The position numbers and the translations under genes were made by a program. Under the pieces are notes generated by a model. The model saw only the letters and a program-made list of their open reading frames with translations. It searched no databases and was not told the origin of the DNA. DNA of 57,579 nt from Holosporales bacterium (GTDB lineage Bacteria > Pseudomonadota > Alphaproteobacteria > RUG11792). Shown in pieces: positions 26,832 through 36,636 of this stretch; position 1 is the first letter of the stretch, and the number at the start of each line of letters is the position of its first letter. The DNA lies in NCBI GenBank assembly GCA_031268935.1, contig JAIRWL010000011.1:1-57579 (forward strand). Direction: 5' to 3'.

Positions 26832-29800
26832 TTACTCCAGTGGCTCTTCTGATATTTCGACTAGAGATGGCTCGTCCTCTTGCGAATTTTCAGTCGATTC
26901 AAGGATCTGCTCAACTTTTTCGTGCGTAGCATCTTTTTTACTTTCTGTTTTGTTTTCGATTTTTCTTGATTTTTCTTGGTTTTTTTTAATTTTTCTTGGT
27001 TTTTTTCTTTTTGGCCTAATATTTTTTTGCTCAATAGTTGCGAATTGATTACTCTCGCTATCATTAATTGTAAATTGATTACTCTCGCTATCATTCTCTC
27101 CGACGACTTCTGCTTCCTGCTGAATTATATCCGGATTGTCGAGATTTGTTTCAGAAAAACGCGTGCTCAGAACTGCTTCATTGGCGACAGATATAACCGA
27201 GCTAGATATTTCTGGCATTTTACCAGGCGGTGCTAGCGGAATCTTAACCACCGAAGTAGATGGATCTCCGGGTTTTTTGGGAATACATGCCGAAACTCCA
27301 ACGTATATTTTAGAAACCTTCGCATTACTTAACGGAACTTTAAAACACAATACCACCTGATTATGAGATGCCTGATCTGGATTCGAAACTTCCGCTCTGT
27401 ACTTTTGGAGAAACCGTAGTACGGCCCAATTTCCTACACATTGCACCGTAGAACTCGTTTCATTCAATATTAAGTCTGGATCATTGGGATCGTAAATGGG
27501 GTAAGGAGCTTGTTCATCGCCCTTTGCCCATCTAAAGGAAATTTCTATTGGTTCCCCAAAATACCAAATTGCCATTTTATCTGGTGTTATTGGCTCAATC
27601 TTGGCATCATTATTTGGTCTAAACACACGATCGACCAAATAATCTGTATTTGTTTCTTCTCGTTTGTTAATTGCAAAATCTATCTCGAGACTGATCTTGA
27701 TTCCATCTCTCTGATTAAGTCCCAAAGAATCTCCGAAAAATAATCTAATTTCATGGATTTTTTTCAAAAACTCATATGGATTCGAAGCATCCCCTCCGAG
27801 TTGATATATTTGATCTAGAATAGCTTCAGGAAATCCACCATACTCATCGTACATCTTAAAAAATTCCAGAACAGCGTCTAAGTCCGCATCATTTGAAGTT
27901 CTTTGAGATTTAGCGTAATTACTAAACGGAAATCGGCCATCAAGGTGTTTTGTATAGTAATCTCGCAAAGCTTTGTATCTTTCGATATTGCGCCTCCTAA
28001 TTAAGATCTCAGCTCGCGACAATATACCTCTTTTAATCTCCCTAATTATGTTGAGAAAATAATCACCAGAGCGGCCATTAATATCTTCGCGAGATATCTT
28101 GGAAGTGATATTGTCCAATGTATACCCATTTAACGTAGTTTTAATAAATCTCTCCATCGTCGCGACAGCGCTCCCGGGATTCTTTTTTCTGAAACTTCTA
28201 ACGTTTTCAACAATTCTAGTCCATTTAGTCAAAAAGGTATGTTCTCCATAATTTTGATCATAAATTACTTCTGAATTCAAGAAATCGACGATAATTCCTG
28301 CGAAATCTAGAGCCAATCTTTCGATTACACTACGTTGTAATTGGATATAAAGCGACAATTCCTCTGAATCGGCAGCGGAAAAAGCAAGAAATCCAGCTCC
28401 TTGTTCACCATTCCAATACCTGAAACTCAGATCCTGCGGGCAGTATGGCCGTTGTTTGTCCAAAAGGGAATCGACATGTTTCAAGAGAGAAAACGCAACC
28501 TTGTTTAAAACTCCTCTCAAATTTCCGAAGACAAAACTTAATTTATCATCACGCAGTATCTTCAGCAAACTTACGAATTTCGGAGCCACTTCCTTGAGTT
28601 CAGCGACTTGCTTTTGTAAAATTTCTTCAGAGGTTAATTCGGAAGTCATGGCGGCCGGAGCATCGACGATGCTCTGAGATTTTGCAATCGTACCGGCGAT
28701 CACTGCACTCATATTGGCCTTCGCCGCGAGAAGAATACCCTCCTGCATCGATCTTGGAAAATCTTTAATCGTTGTTGTAGAAAATTTTACGAAACTTTGC
28801 CCAATTTCGTGAGCTCGCTGGACCAGCTCATCGTCCCAGAAAAACATTTTTCCTTCTGGAATTTCAGTAACCAATCGATAATTAACTGGGACTTCCATGA
28901 ATGGCTCAGAACATAGTGCCGTTAAGCTACGCTCCATGAGGAATATCCCGCTGCTGGGTTGTTTTTTATCTTCCTTACCCACCTTCACAAGGCCCGAATC
29001 TCGATTCAGCATATCATTAAATTCAGAGATCTTTGATTTAAGATATCCAAAATTAATTGCCGTAACATTGAGGAGTTTTTGAGCAATATCTTTCCCGAAC
29101 AATACCTCTATCCCATCCAAGAAGCCGTCGAATTCTTTGTCGGGAGTAAATATGTCGTTATCTAGCCAAGTCTTTCCCTCTTCACCAAGTTCTTTGCACA
29201 CCCCCTCTAAGTCCTTCGCAAAATTTCGTAATTCGCTAAGGTCTGGGACTTTCTTGATTTGCTGGTGAGCTAATTGATCGATGAATCTATTAAGCATCGA
29301 AATGATACTGTTTTCAGATTTAGACGTGAAAATTGTGTCGAGATATGCTTGAAATAAATTGATTAAAACATTATAAGCCGTCTGTCTATACGGTGTTAAA
29401 TTAATCGGAGGGAATGGTGTATTCATTAAAATCTTCCGAAATTGCTGATAACTTTCCAAAAATTCTTTTGGTAAGCATCCATGAAAAGTGTATTCAATCA
29501 AATCACTTAGATCGTGCGGATCTGCTGATGTCCTGAGAGAATCGAATCTCTTTATATTTTTTTCAAGTTCAATTAATCCGAAAATATATTCTTTTAGAGT
29601 CGTGTATTCTTTGCTATTACGAGGGTTGAGGACTTCTGATATATCAGTTGAACGATTAATTGATTTCATATTAAGAAGGGTCCGGGCTCGCAGTAAAAGG
29701 TTCATGTATATCGTCCGTACGATGACTTTTTGATACGATACTCTGAGAGTTTCTTTAAGGTTACTATCGATTGATCCAAACCATGATGCCGGAACAAATA

Positions 29801-31412
29801 TCGATGAAAATCTGGCAAAATTAATTTGATGCATCATCGATAATAGTTGACTCGTGCATTCGGCAAGTATTTCATTCCCGTTGTCATCCAAGTTTTTAAA
29901 AGTTAAATCGCTCGCGCTTTTGATTAGTGAGGAGATTTTAAACAGAGAAGGATATAACGAATCTTTGCTATGTTTTAATTTATCTTTGGCGCTAAAAAGA
30001 CCATAACTACCAATCACTACAAAAGCTGCCGTCGAAATTTTAGCTACAAAAATTGATTTATTGGTTTGATGGATTTTTGATAGCACTGGAGTCGCCATCC
30101 CGTCTTCCATAAAAATCTTCTTCAGTAAGAGATCTTCAAAGAAAAAAATCTTTTTTGGAGCAAATTGCTCATTTACGACAGATGCCGTCGTACTTCCGGC
30201 TTCATTAACATCGGCATCTGGAGTGCCCATAATCGCCATAGTCTCTCCAGTGTGATTCAGATGATCGAACTGAAGAAGCGGGACCATTTTACTGTCACCG
30301 GTAAAATAGAATCCTCGAAAATAAAATCTTTCTTCGATGGAAGATGCTTTGAAAATTGTTTCGATATAGCATTTTAGAGATTCTTTGACTGTCAGTAATT
30401 CGCTGGGAAAAACAAAAATTCCATCTCGTGTAGTTGTCACAGAGTTTTCCGAAAATATCTCCATCCTAATTTCGTTGAGTTCGTCCTCAAAGCTTGCAAA
30501 CGCATCTTCGAGAATTCTAGTTGTAAAGACCGTATTACTCGAGAATGGAGAAGACCACCCGAGCATATTCGTCCTATTTCTAACAGGAATTTCGGAACAA
30601 AAACTCTGAAATCCTGGCACGATATCTGTCTTCGTAATGACTACGTACACCGGTAATTTCATTCCCAAATAATTTTGGGCAAAATTTAATTTCCTGGCGA
30701 TAAAAAGAGCACGTTTTTTTATCTCTTCTGGCGAAAGTTTACTTTTTCCGTATAGCTCATCAACCGGAATCGTTAAAATCAGTCCATTTACTGGTTTTGC
30801 ATTTCGATATCGAGTGAGCATATTAAGGATAATGCTCCAACTTCTCTCGTCAGCATTAAACCCAGTTTTTGGGAGAAAGACGGATCCCTTGATGTCAAGG
30901 AGAACGCCATTTTTTAGAAACCACCAGGTACAGTTGGAATTTCCCTCTTCATCATCGTGAATTTCCTCGTGTGTGAATCCGCTCAGCAGTGACGATTTCC
31001 CTGATCCTTCCGTTCCAATCACCATATACCATGGCAATTTGTATTTGTAGCCTATTCCAAGCGATGATTTAAGAAAATCCATAGTCTTGAAGAAGGAATG
31101 GACTATGCTATTAACCTTTATATATCCCTTTTTAATGAAATACTGATTTAACCATTCTCCGATCGGGGGCGGCTTTGTAGCATTTTCATCGATTTGAGGA
31201 TCTTCATCTTTAGCACCTTCATCTCGAATTGCAGATGGTGGTAAATCGACCACCCTCTTCGCCTTTACTTCCGCTCGCTTCATTGAAATCAGTGTAAATA
31301 TCGTGACGAGAAGCATCGCCAAGAAGGCAATCGATAGAATGACGGCTATTAAAACGGGTAGCGAAAAAGGGCCGTCCGTTATCCAGCTCGTAAAATTATC
31401 TAAAAAATTCAT
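26832..31412 (-). CDS. tssM: Type VI secretion membrane-complex protein TssM (IcmF)
   Basis: TssM spans the inner membrane and, with TssL (and TssJ), forms the T6SS membrane complex. The 1526-residue protein has an N-terminal hydrophobic segment (about 17-44), a cytoplasmic NTPase-like domain with Walker A GTEGSGKS (133-140) and NKxD-like VITKTD, a second membrane segment (IFVAKISTAAFVVIGSYGLF), and a large periplasmic IcmF/DUF1215-like region ending in the C2-like fold near residue 1370. It is longer than typical TssM because of a roughly 110-residue Lys/Glu-rich tail (RPKRKKPRKIKKNQEKSRKI) that includes a tandem NDSESNQF duplication. It overlaps tssL by four bases in the order tssK-tssL-tssM. 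Confidence 0.94.
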   Translation of the reverse strand: MNFLDNFTSWITDGPFSLPVLIAVILSIAFLAMLLVTIFTLISMKRAEVKAKRVVDLPPSAIRDEGAKDEDPQIDENATKPPPIGEWLNQYFIKKGYIKVNSIVHSFFKTMDFLKSSLGIGYKYKLPWYMVIGTEGSGKSSLLSGFTHEEIHDDEEGNSNCTWWFLKNGVLLDIKGSVFLPKTGFNADERSWSIILNMLTRYRNAKPVNGLILTIPVDELYGKSKLSPEEIKKRALFIARKLNFAQNYLGMKLPVYVVITKTDIVPGFQSFCSEIPVRNRTNMLGWSSPFSSNTVFTTRILEDAFASFEDELNEIRMEIFSENSVTTTRDGIFVFPSELLTVKESLKCYIETIFKASSIEERFYFRGFYFTGDSKMVPLLQFDHLNHTGETMAIMGTPDADVNEAGSTTASVVNEQFAPKKIFFFEDLLLKKIFMEDGMATPVLSKIHQTNKSIFVAKISTAAFVVIGSYGLFSAKDKLKHSKDSLYPSLFKISSLIKSASDLTFKNLDDNGNEILAECTSQLLSMMHQINFARFSSIFVPASWFGSIDSNLKETLRVSYQKVIVRTIYMNLLLRARTLLNMKSINRSTDISEVLNPRNSKEYTTLKEYIFGLIELEKNIKRFDSLRTSADPHDLSDLIEYTFHGCLPKEFLESYQQFRKILMNTPFPPINLTPYRQTAYNVLINLFQAYLDTIFTSKSENSIISMLNRFIDQLAHQQIKKVPDLSELRNFAKDLEGVCKELGEEGKTWLDNDIFTPDKEFDGFLDGIEVLFGKDIAQKLLNVTAINFGYLKSKISEFNDMLNRDSGLVKVGKEDKKQPSSGIFLMERSLTALCSEPFMEVPVNYRLVTEIPEGKMFFWDDELVQRAHEIGQSFVKFSTTTIKDFPRSMQEGILLAAKANMSAVIAGTIAKSQSIVDAPAAMTSELTSEEILQKQVAELKEVAPKFVSLLKILRDDKLSFVFGNLRGVLNKVAFSLLKHVDSLLDKQRPYCPQDLSFRYWNGEQGAGFLAFSAADSEELSLYIQLQRSVIERLALDFAGIIVDFLNSEVIYDQNYGEHTFLTKWTRIVENVRSFRKKNPGSAVATMERFIKTTLNGYTLDNITSKISREDINGRSGDYFLNIIREIKRGILSRAEILIRRRNIERYKALRDYYTKHLDGRFPFSNYAKSQRTSNDADLDAVLEFFKMYDEYGGFPEAILDQIYQLGGDASNPYEFLKKIHEIRLFFGDSLGLNQRDGIKISLEIDFAINKREETNTDYLVDRVFRPNNDAKIEPITPDKMAIWYFGEPIEISFRWAKGDEQAPYPIYDPNDPDLILNETSSTVQCVGNWAVLRFLQKYRAEVSNPDQASHNQVVLCFKVPLSNAKVSKIYVGVSACIPKKPGDPSTSVVKIPLAPPGKMPEISSSVISVANEAVLSTRFSETNLDNPDIIQQEAEVVGENDSESNQFTINDSESNQFATIEQKNIRPKRKKPRKIKKNQEKSRKIENKTESKKDATHEKVEQILESTENSQEDEPSLVEISEEPLE
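27043..27095. repeat. 30-bp tandem duplication in the tssM 3' region
   Basis: A 23-base core starting at aattgattactctcgctatc occurs twice with a 30-base period and encodes NDSESNQF twice. It lies in the low-complexity tail of TssM and keeps the frame. Confidence 0.8.
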
Positions 31413-32221
31413 ATCAGCGACCCATGCTTTGTTTGATCGATTATTTTTTCGAGAATGTCTCCAATTTCATCGGTAATACTGTACCAAATGCAGTATGAAA
31501 TGATTATATAGATAAAAATGACTGTCGTTATACACCATGACCAAAACCTCGAATCCGGTAAAACTGCATTATTATTTTCAGAATCTGTATATTCATAACA
31601 CGACTCGATCATCCGATGACGACCAGGATAAAATAATCTTGATGATTTGCTGTGAAGAACGGAATAAAGGCGATCCTTATACCAGGCGATGTGATCGCTT
31701 GAGCCATCGAGATCTCTATATCGCCCCTTGAATCCGAGACTTAATGACATTAAGTATAGAAATGCCATTTCATCGTTATCTAAGGTATAAATAATTTCAT
31801 CAAGCATTTTAAAAAATTTATCTCCGGCTACTTCTGATTGAAATAATTGCTTTTCCAGAAGAGAAAATCTCCAATATTTTGCTCCATCCCATCTCAGATT
31901 GATAAAAACTTCATCCGCCAGAATTGTCATGATATATTTGGTATCAGTGATAAAATGAGGCGGTAGTTTTGATTTCACGGAAATCATTTCGGAAGCTGAA
32001 CTTATAACTGTTATTAATTTTTTTTGAATCGTAACGATAGATCCCTCGACTTCATTCTGCATTTTTAATTCGCTCTCGCTGTCACAATTGTCAGAATCGG
32101 GAGGATCTTGAGAAGGAGGAGTGAAATAAAGGCTTAATGCTCTTTCTTTTTGGCGTAATAATTCATAATAAAATGATTGGAACCCGTGCACGATGGCGCT
32201 TTCACTAGCAGCAAAACTCAC
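31409..32221 (-). CDS. tssL: Type VI secretion membrane-complex protein TssL (DotU)
   Basis: This 270-residue, C-tail-anchored inner-membrane protein binds TssM and contacts TssK. It shows the DotU cytoplasmic helical bundle: KYIMTILADEVFINLRWDGAKYW (family YALCAxxDExxLxxxWG), SLLEKQLFQSEVAGDKFFKML, YLMSLSLGFKGRY and a single C-terminal helix (WCITTVIFIYIIISYCIWYS). The start is GTG immediately after the tssK stop codon, and the end overlaps tssM by four bases, so translation is likely coupled. No OmpA-like peptidoglycan-binding extension is present. Confidence 0.92.
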   Translation of the reverse strand: MSFAASESAIVHGFQSFYYELLRQKERALSLYFTPPSQDPPDSDNCDSESELKMQNEVEGSIVTIQKKLITVISSASEMISVKSKLPPHFITDTKYIMTILADEVFINLRWDGAKYWRFSLLEKQLFQSEVAGDKFFKMLDEIIYTLDNDEMAFLYLMSLSLGFKGRYRDLDGSSDHIAWYKDRLYSVLHSKSSRLFYPGRHRMIESCYEYTDSENNNAVLPDSRFWSWCITTVIFIYIIISYCIWYSITDEIGDILEKIIDQTKHGSLI

Positions 32222-33592
32222 TTAACTTCCTCCGGCTCCTTCCCTAGGCAAATATAAAATCATTTCGATTGGTCTTGAATTTGAGTTATCTCCAGGATTA
32301 AACACATGCATATTCTGTTCTCCTTTGATAAATCTCGGATTTATGTCGATCTCGAACACGGCGACCCCAACACCCGGCAAAATATTTGATACAATTTCTC
32401 GTTTCAAAAGCGCTCTTTCTGAACCCTTAACCCGATTCATCCTGACAATTTCAAGCGCAAAATCAGAGACAATCACGGCATTTTCCATCCATTTTTCGAG
32501 TTCAGATATATTTGCCGATTTATCACCTCGTATTCCAACATAAATTTTTCCAGACGTACATTTTTCGAGCTCACCGGCAGATAAGTAGTGATAGAAGAAT
32601 CTATCTTTATTATTAAATCGAATGACCGTAAATCCTCTTTCGACGACAGAAACATAATGTTCTATCAATCTTATAACGCCATATATACGATCATCGATAT
32701 CGCAATGATCGTATGGCTGCATTACGGGAGGAATTTCCGTAGGAATTAGAGTCGCGACCTGCCCCAAGATAACGGCTAATTGGTGATACAATTCGTATGG
32801 ACGAATTTCGTTGCTATATACCAATGCCTCAAACCCTGGTAGAGTGGCCACTATCTGTGATAGAATACCTTGAGTGTCGGATGCTACCGTGTCTGAAACG
32901 ACATTCTTCAGCTTTTCTGCCAGGAATACTGATTTTTCCCTGAGCATCTGTAATAAGGACAGGCATTTCTGCCAAAGTGGGAAATGTTTTTCTATAAAAA
33001 AACACGGTGGGGTCCAGTTTCTAACTCCGTAAACTCCATCGAAAAATATGATCTTGCACAATGGAAACCCTATGCAGAATTCTGGCAACTCCTTGCCGAT
33101 ATGCAAAAAGGCATTTGGGAAAAGTCTCGGAATCTTGACGCAATTGTCCTTAATATTGTCATCGGGCACTGGATATCCTTCAACAGAATAAAAACGAGCC
33201 GGGTTTCCCAAGACCGGAGAAATACCATCCGAACTACCGGCGATTGCAAGGAATATGGTGGCCTCAGACTCTCCCTCAGGTAAAAACTCAGCAACGTCAA
33301 TTTCTAGTGGTTTCAGTCCCTTAAATTTTTCCGGGAAGAAGCTGAAAACAAGCCCATCCTGAAAAACGGCCTCAATTTCGTTAATCCGATACAATCCGTC
33401 GGTTAGGGCTACCTTATCGGTCCTAAGACGCCGAATCCCAAAATGATTCGAAGAAAGTAACCGAACATGAGTCGCTAAGATCTGGAAATTCCGAAGATCA
33501 TTTTGCTGGAAATGATGCTGAGAAAGGAGCATGCCTTCATGCCAATTAATACCAAGCGGAATCGGAAAAATCTGCTCAAACTTGCTGCTCAT
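32222..33592 (-). CDS. tssK: Type VI secretion baseplate protein TssK
   Basis: TssK links the phage-like baseplate to the TssL/TssM membrane complex. The 456-residue protein has the conserved N-terminus INWHEGMLLSQHHFQQND, central PPVMQPYDH, and the C-terminal KGEQNMHVFNP and LYLPREG segments of the family. The start chosen is MSSKFEQIF, which has GGAAG close upstream; an ATG nine codons earlier is less well placed. It heads the leftward tssK-tssL-tssM operon. No tssB, tssC, tssH, hcp or vgrG is present here, so the rest of the system must lie elsewhere. Confidence 0.93.
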   Translation of the reverse strand: MSSKFEQIFPIPLGINWHEGMLLSQHHFQQNDLRNFQILATHVRLLSSNHFGIRRLRTDKVALTDGLYRINEIEAVFQDGLVFSFFPEKFKGLKPLEIDVAEFLPEGESEATIFLAIAGSSDGISPVLGNPARFYSVEGYPVPDDNIKDNCVKIPRLFPNAFLHIGKELPEFCIGFPLCKIIFFDGVYGVRNWTPPCFFIEKHFPLWQKCLSLLQMLREKSVFLAEKLKNVVSDTVASDTQGILSQIVATLPGFEALVYSNEIRPYELYHQLAVILGQVATLIPTEIPPVMQPYDHCDIDDRIYGVIRLIEHYVSVVERGFTVIRFNNKDRFFYHYLSAGELEKCTSGKIYVGIRGDKSANISELEKWMENAVIVSDFALEIVRMNRVKGSERALLKREIVSNILPGVGVAVFEIDINPRFIKGEQNMHVFNPGDNSNSRPIEMILYLPREGAGGS

Positions 33593-33801
33593 AATTCTTC
33601 CGTTAAAACCTAAAAGCATGCTCTATGTGCAAGCTGATTTTATTCAAAAATCAAGTAAATTCATATCTCTTTGTTTCCTTTTTGAATAATCATTCGGAAA
33701 ATGAAATCTCCAAGACTAAGACGCATGGAAATCTGAGTACTTCAGAGCGGCTGCGTTACGTGCTATTATCCGCTTAGTGAATGTATTCGTGAGGAATCGA
33801 T

Positions 33802-34188
33802 TTGAAGTTATTCGTTCCAGAAAAAAGCAAAAAACACGGACAAAGAAACGATAAAGTCGCTACGAAGATTCGTGAATGTCTCGCTATGTCCATGTTACGC
33901 GGTGACTTTCCCGTGATCTCTCGGCAGAAGAATGCCTCGATACCTCCGTGCCAGATTACTCTAACGTACGTCGAATTATCGCCAGATTTGAAGTATGCAA
34001 CAGTATTTTTCACATTATCTGACGATCTTAAGAAAGTTGAGGCATTAACATTTTTCGAATTACAGACAAGTTATTTTAGGAGCTTGATAGCAAAGCAGAT
34101 GCAGTTGAAGTTCGTTCCCAACCTCGTATTTAAAATCGACGAATCGGTGGAGTATGCAAAGAAAATCGAAGATCTGCTGAAACATTGA
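33802..34188 (+). CDS. rbfA: 30S ribosome-binding factor A
   Basis: RbfA assists 16S 5'-end maturation in the 30S subunit. The 128-residue product has a type-II KH fold: RNDKVATKIRECLAMSMLRGDFP, ITLTYVELSPDLKYATVFFTL (family V-x-V-S-x-D-L-K-x-A-x-V-Y) and LKFVPNLVFKIDESVEYAKKIEDLL (family P-x-L-x-F-x-x-D-x-S). The start is TTG with GAGGA six bases before it. It is a stand-alone gene, without infB or truB, convergent with ctrA. Confidence 0.9.
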   Translation: MKLFVPEKSKKHGQRNDKVATKIRECLAMSMLRGDFPVISRQKNASIPPCQITLTYVELSPDLKYATVFFTLSDDLKKVEALTFFELQTSYFRSLIAKQMQLKFVPNLVFKIDESVEYAKKIEDLLKH

Positions 34189-34206
34189 TTTCGCCAGATA
34201 AATATT

Positions 34207-34950
34207 TTATCCCACTTTCAAAGAATCAACAGGGCGGAAAGGTTCGATTTCAGGTCGTTGATCGATAGGTTCGTTGTCGATGTCACGCAGCGTATACCCT
34301 CTCCCCCAAATTGTTTCGATGAAATTGAGGCCGCCGGTTAGCTCAGCAATCTTCTTTCTGAGTTTGCAAACGAAAACATCGATAATTTTCACCTCTGGTT
34401 CATCCATGCCTCCATATATATGATTTAGGAAAGTTTCTTTGGCCAAAACGGATCCTTTTTTCAAGGCTAGCAATTCGAGAATAGAGTACTCTTTTCCGGT
34501 CAATGACATCTCCTTGCCGTTGATTCTCACACATCTTTGTTTCAAATCAACTTCTATTGGGCCAATATTAATGACAGAAGAGGAATGCCCAGAAGTCCTT
34601 CGAATAATCGCATAAATTCTCGCCAACAATTCAACCTTACTGAACGGCTTCGTCAAATAATCATCGGCTCCCATCGTCAAGCATTTTACCTTATCGTCGA
34701 TCGAACTCAATCCAGATAAAATAACTATCGGAGTCATATTTTTAATCGCTCTAATTCTAGCAATAATCTCAAAACCATCAATATCTGGCAAAACCAAATC
34801 TAATACGACGGCCTCGTAATCATAGAATTTCAACATCTCCAAGGCTTCAGTTCCAGTCGTAACGAGATGGCACAATAATCCATCAGCGGAACAAGCAGAT
34901 TCGATTCTATGCGCTATACTGACCTCGTCTTCAACGATCAATAACCTCAT
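34207..34950 (-). CDS. ctrA: Cell cycle response regulator CtrA
   Basis: CtrA is the OmpR-type master regulator that in many alphaproteobacteria couples cell cycle, division and envelope genes. The 247-residue product has a receiver with VEDEVS, phospho-acceptor Asp51 (VVLDLVLPD), ILSG and TKPF, and a winged helix with the CtrA-specific LTGKEYSILELLALKKG, ETFLNHIYGGMDEPEVKIID and VFVCKLRKKI, then WGRGYTLRD. Conservation of the DNA-binding half is very high, so the usual TTAA-N7-TTAA target is expected; two such sites are seen in this window. The tail after WGRGY is longer than usual by a few residues. It is convergent with rbfA across 18 bases. Confidence 0.96.
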   Translation of the reverse strand: MRLLIVEDEVSIAHRIESACSADGLLCHLVTTGTEALEMLKFYDYEAVVLDLVLPDIDGFEIIARIRAIKNMTPIVILSGLSSIDDKVKCLTMGADDYLTKPFSKVELLARIYAIIRRTSGHSSSVINIGPIEVDLKQRCVRINGKEMSLTGKEYSILELLALKKGSVLAKETFLNHIYGGMDEPEVKIIDVFVCKLRKKIAELTGGLNFIETIWGRGYTLRDIDNEPIDQRPEIEPFRPVDSLKVG

Positions 34951-35231
34951 AAAATATAACCCCCCTCAACAAGCCAGCATTTACGTTAGTGCGCTATACC
35001 AAATATATTAACAGATAATTTCAAAAATTTAAATGATTGCCCTCAAAATCTTTTGCAATTTTATGTGAGATACGCCAGTTCCTACCATAATCATCGCGAA
35101 AGCGCGTGAAAAGCTTTTTCACAATCAGCGAAGATATTGCTGACAAAAAAACTTCTTGCATAGCCTATCAAAGATAAAAAATTCAAAAGTGATTGATGGA
35201 TAATTCGACTCTATGATAAACTCGGCAGTAT
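34951..35231. other. Divergent intergenic region between ctrA and tRNA-Gly
   Basis: No gene is supported. It is A+T-rich and must carry the ctrA promoter and the tRNA-Gly/rpmG promoter. Partial CtrA-like half-sites (TTAACAGATAATTT near 35010) are present but none is perfect. Confidence 0.3.
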
Positions 35232-35306
35232 GCGGGCGTAGCTCAGGGGTAGAGCACAACCTTGCCAAGGTTGGGGTCGAGGGTTCGAATCCCTTCACCC
35301 GCTCCA
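35232..35306 (+). tRNA. tRNA-Gly (anticodon GCC), CCA encoded
   Basis: This is a 75-base cloverleaf. The acceptor GCGGGCG faces CACCCGC, with a D-arm (GCTCAGGGGTAGAGC), anticodon stem CAACC/GGTTG around TTGCCAA (GCC), T-arm GGGTTCGAATCCC, discriminator T and encoded CCA. One acceptor position (C6 opposite A67) is mismatched, where T-A is usual. Confidence 0.96.
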
Positions 35307-35353
35307 AAGGGCTAGCGCTCTTTTAAGTTTAATTTTTTTTGTAGGTATTTCAT

Positions 35354-35521
35354 ATGGCCAAAGGTCCCGTCATTACGATTAAGTTGTTAAGTTCAGCCAA
35401 TACCGGGTATTTTTACGTAACTAAGAAAAATCCGCGAACAAAACCTGAAAAGCTAGAGTTCAAAAAGTACGATCCAAAAATCAGGAAACATGTTATCTTC
35501 AAAGAGAACAAGATAAAGTAG
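35354..35521 (+). CDS. rpmG: 50S ribosomal protein L33
   Basis: This 55-residue protein starts at ATG ([20 protein letters not shown]) and contains [20 protein letters not shown] and the terminal RKHVIFKE. This is the alphaproteobacterial L33 pattern without zinc-binding cysteines. It sits between tRNA-Gly and ychF with eight bases to ychF, so the three may share a transcript. The length is normal. Confidence 0.94.
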   Translation: MAKGPVITIKLLSSANTGYFYVTKKNPRTKPEKLEFKKYDPKIRKHVIFKENKIK

Positions 35522-35529
35522 CTTCGAAT

Positions 35530-36624
35530 ATGGGATTTAACTGCGGAATAGTTGGTCTTCCAAATGTTGGAAAATCGACCTTGTTTAATGCTTTGACGTC
35601 CACGGCGGCCGCGGAGGCTGCTAATTACCCGTTCTGTACGATCGATCCGAATTTTGGCAGGATTGCTGTGCCGGATGATAGGTTGTCCGAATTGGCCAGA
35701 GTTGCCAGGTCCAAAATGATCTTGCCGACTCAATTGGAATTTGTCGACATAGCCGGAATCGTTAAGGGCGCTAGTTCAGGAGAAGGATTGGGCAATAAAT
35801 TTCTTTCCAATATAAGGGAGACTGACGCGATTCTTCATGTCGTTAGATGTTTCGACAACGATGATATCACCCACGTTTCTGGTAAAATAGATCCAGTTTC
35901 CGATGTGGATGTCATCGAAACGGAACTCCTCTTAGCCGATCTCGAAAGTACCGAAAAAAGAATGCCAAATCTTGAAAAAAAAGCAAAATCCGGAGATAGA
36001 CAGTCTAAAGATTTTCTAGAAGTATTGCTTGCGGTTCATGAGGTCCTCAAAGCCGGACAACCGGCTAGTAGTGCTAAAATTCAAGATGGTAAGGGGGATA
36101 TTCTCAAACAGTTACAGCTAATCACTACGAAACCGATGATGTATGTCTGCAATGTTTCAGAGTCCGATGTGATATCAGGAAATGCTTATACTAAAATGGT
36201 CATTGATCGGGCCTATGGTAGACCGATAGTTACAATCTCTGCCGTTATTGAGTCTGAAATCGCCTTACTCGATTCAGAAGCAGAAAAAATAGAATTTCTA
36301 AACAGCATAGGATTGGATTCGACGGGACTAAGTCGTATCGTTAGGAGTGGATATGATTTGCTCGGACTGATGACCTATTTCACGGTGGGGCCGAAAGAGG
36401 CCAGAGCATGGACCATAAAGAAGGGAACGAAAGCTCCTGAAGCCGCCGGGGTGATTCATACAGATTTCGAGAGAGGATTCATTTGTGCCGAAACTCTCTC
36501 CTGGCGAGATTACATCGAATACGGTGGTGAACATGGAGCCAAACAACATGGAAAATTAAGGCTTGAGGGTAAGGAGTATATTGTTCAAGATGGAGATGTA
36601 ATGAATTTTAGGTTTAATGTTTAG
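35530..36624 (+). CDS. ychF: Obg-like ATPase YchF
   Basis: YchF is a ribosome-associated P-loop NTPase that prefers ATP. The 364-residue protein has G1 [15 protein letters not shown], Switch [11 protein letters not shown]3 [20 protein letters not shown], a coiled-coil insertion, the NVSE motif in place of NKxD, and the C-terminal TGS domain ([17 protein letters not shown]-type segment here as [14 protein letters not shown]). It starts at ATG eight bases after rpmG and is followed twelve bases later by the M16 protease gene. Confidence 0.96.
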   Translation: MGFNCGIVGLPNVGKSTLFNALTSTAAAEAANYPFCTIDPNFGRIAVPDDRLSELARVARSKMILPTQLEFVDIAGIVKGASSGEGLGNKFLSNIRETDAILHVVRCFDNDDITHVSGKIDPVSDVDVIETELLLADLESTEKRMPNLEKKAKSGDRQSKDFLEVLLAVHEVLKAGQPASSAKIQDGKGDILKQLQLITTKPMMYVCNVSESDVISGNAYTKMVIDRAYGRPIVTISAVIESEIALLDSEAEKIEFLNSIGLDSTGLSRIVRSGYDLLGLMTYFTVGPKEARAWTIKKGTKAPEAAGVIHTDFERGFICAETLSWRDYIEYGGEHGAKQHGKLRLEGKEYIVQDGDVMNFRFNV

Positions 36625-36636
36625 GGGGAGCTAGAT

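Noticed and set aside
35125-35307. Minus-strand 60-residue frame reading MERVKGFEPSTP
   Set aside because: It is the antisense of tRNA-Gly; this phrase is a well-known artefact of tRNA genes.
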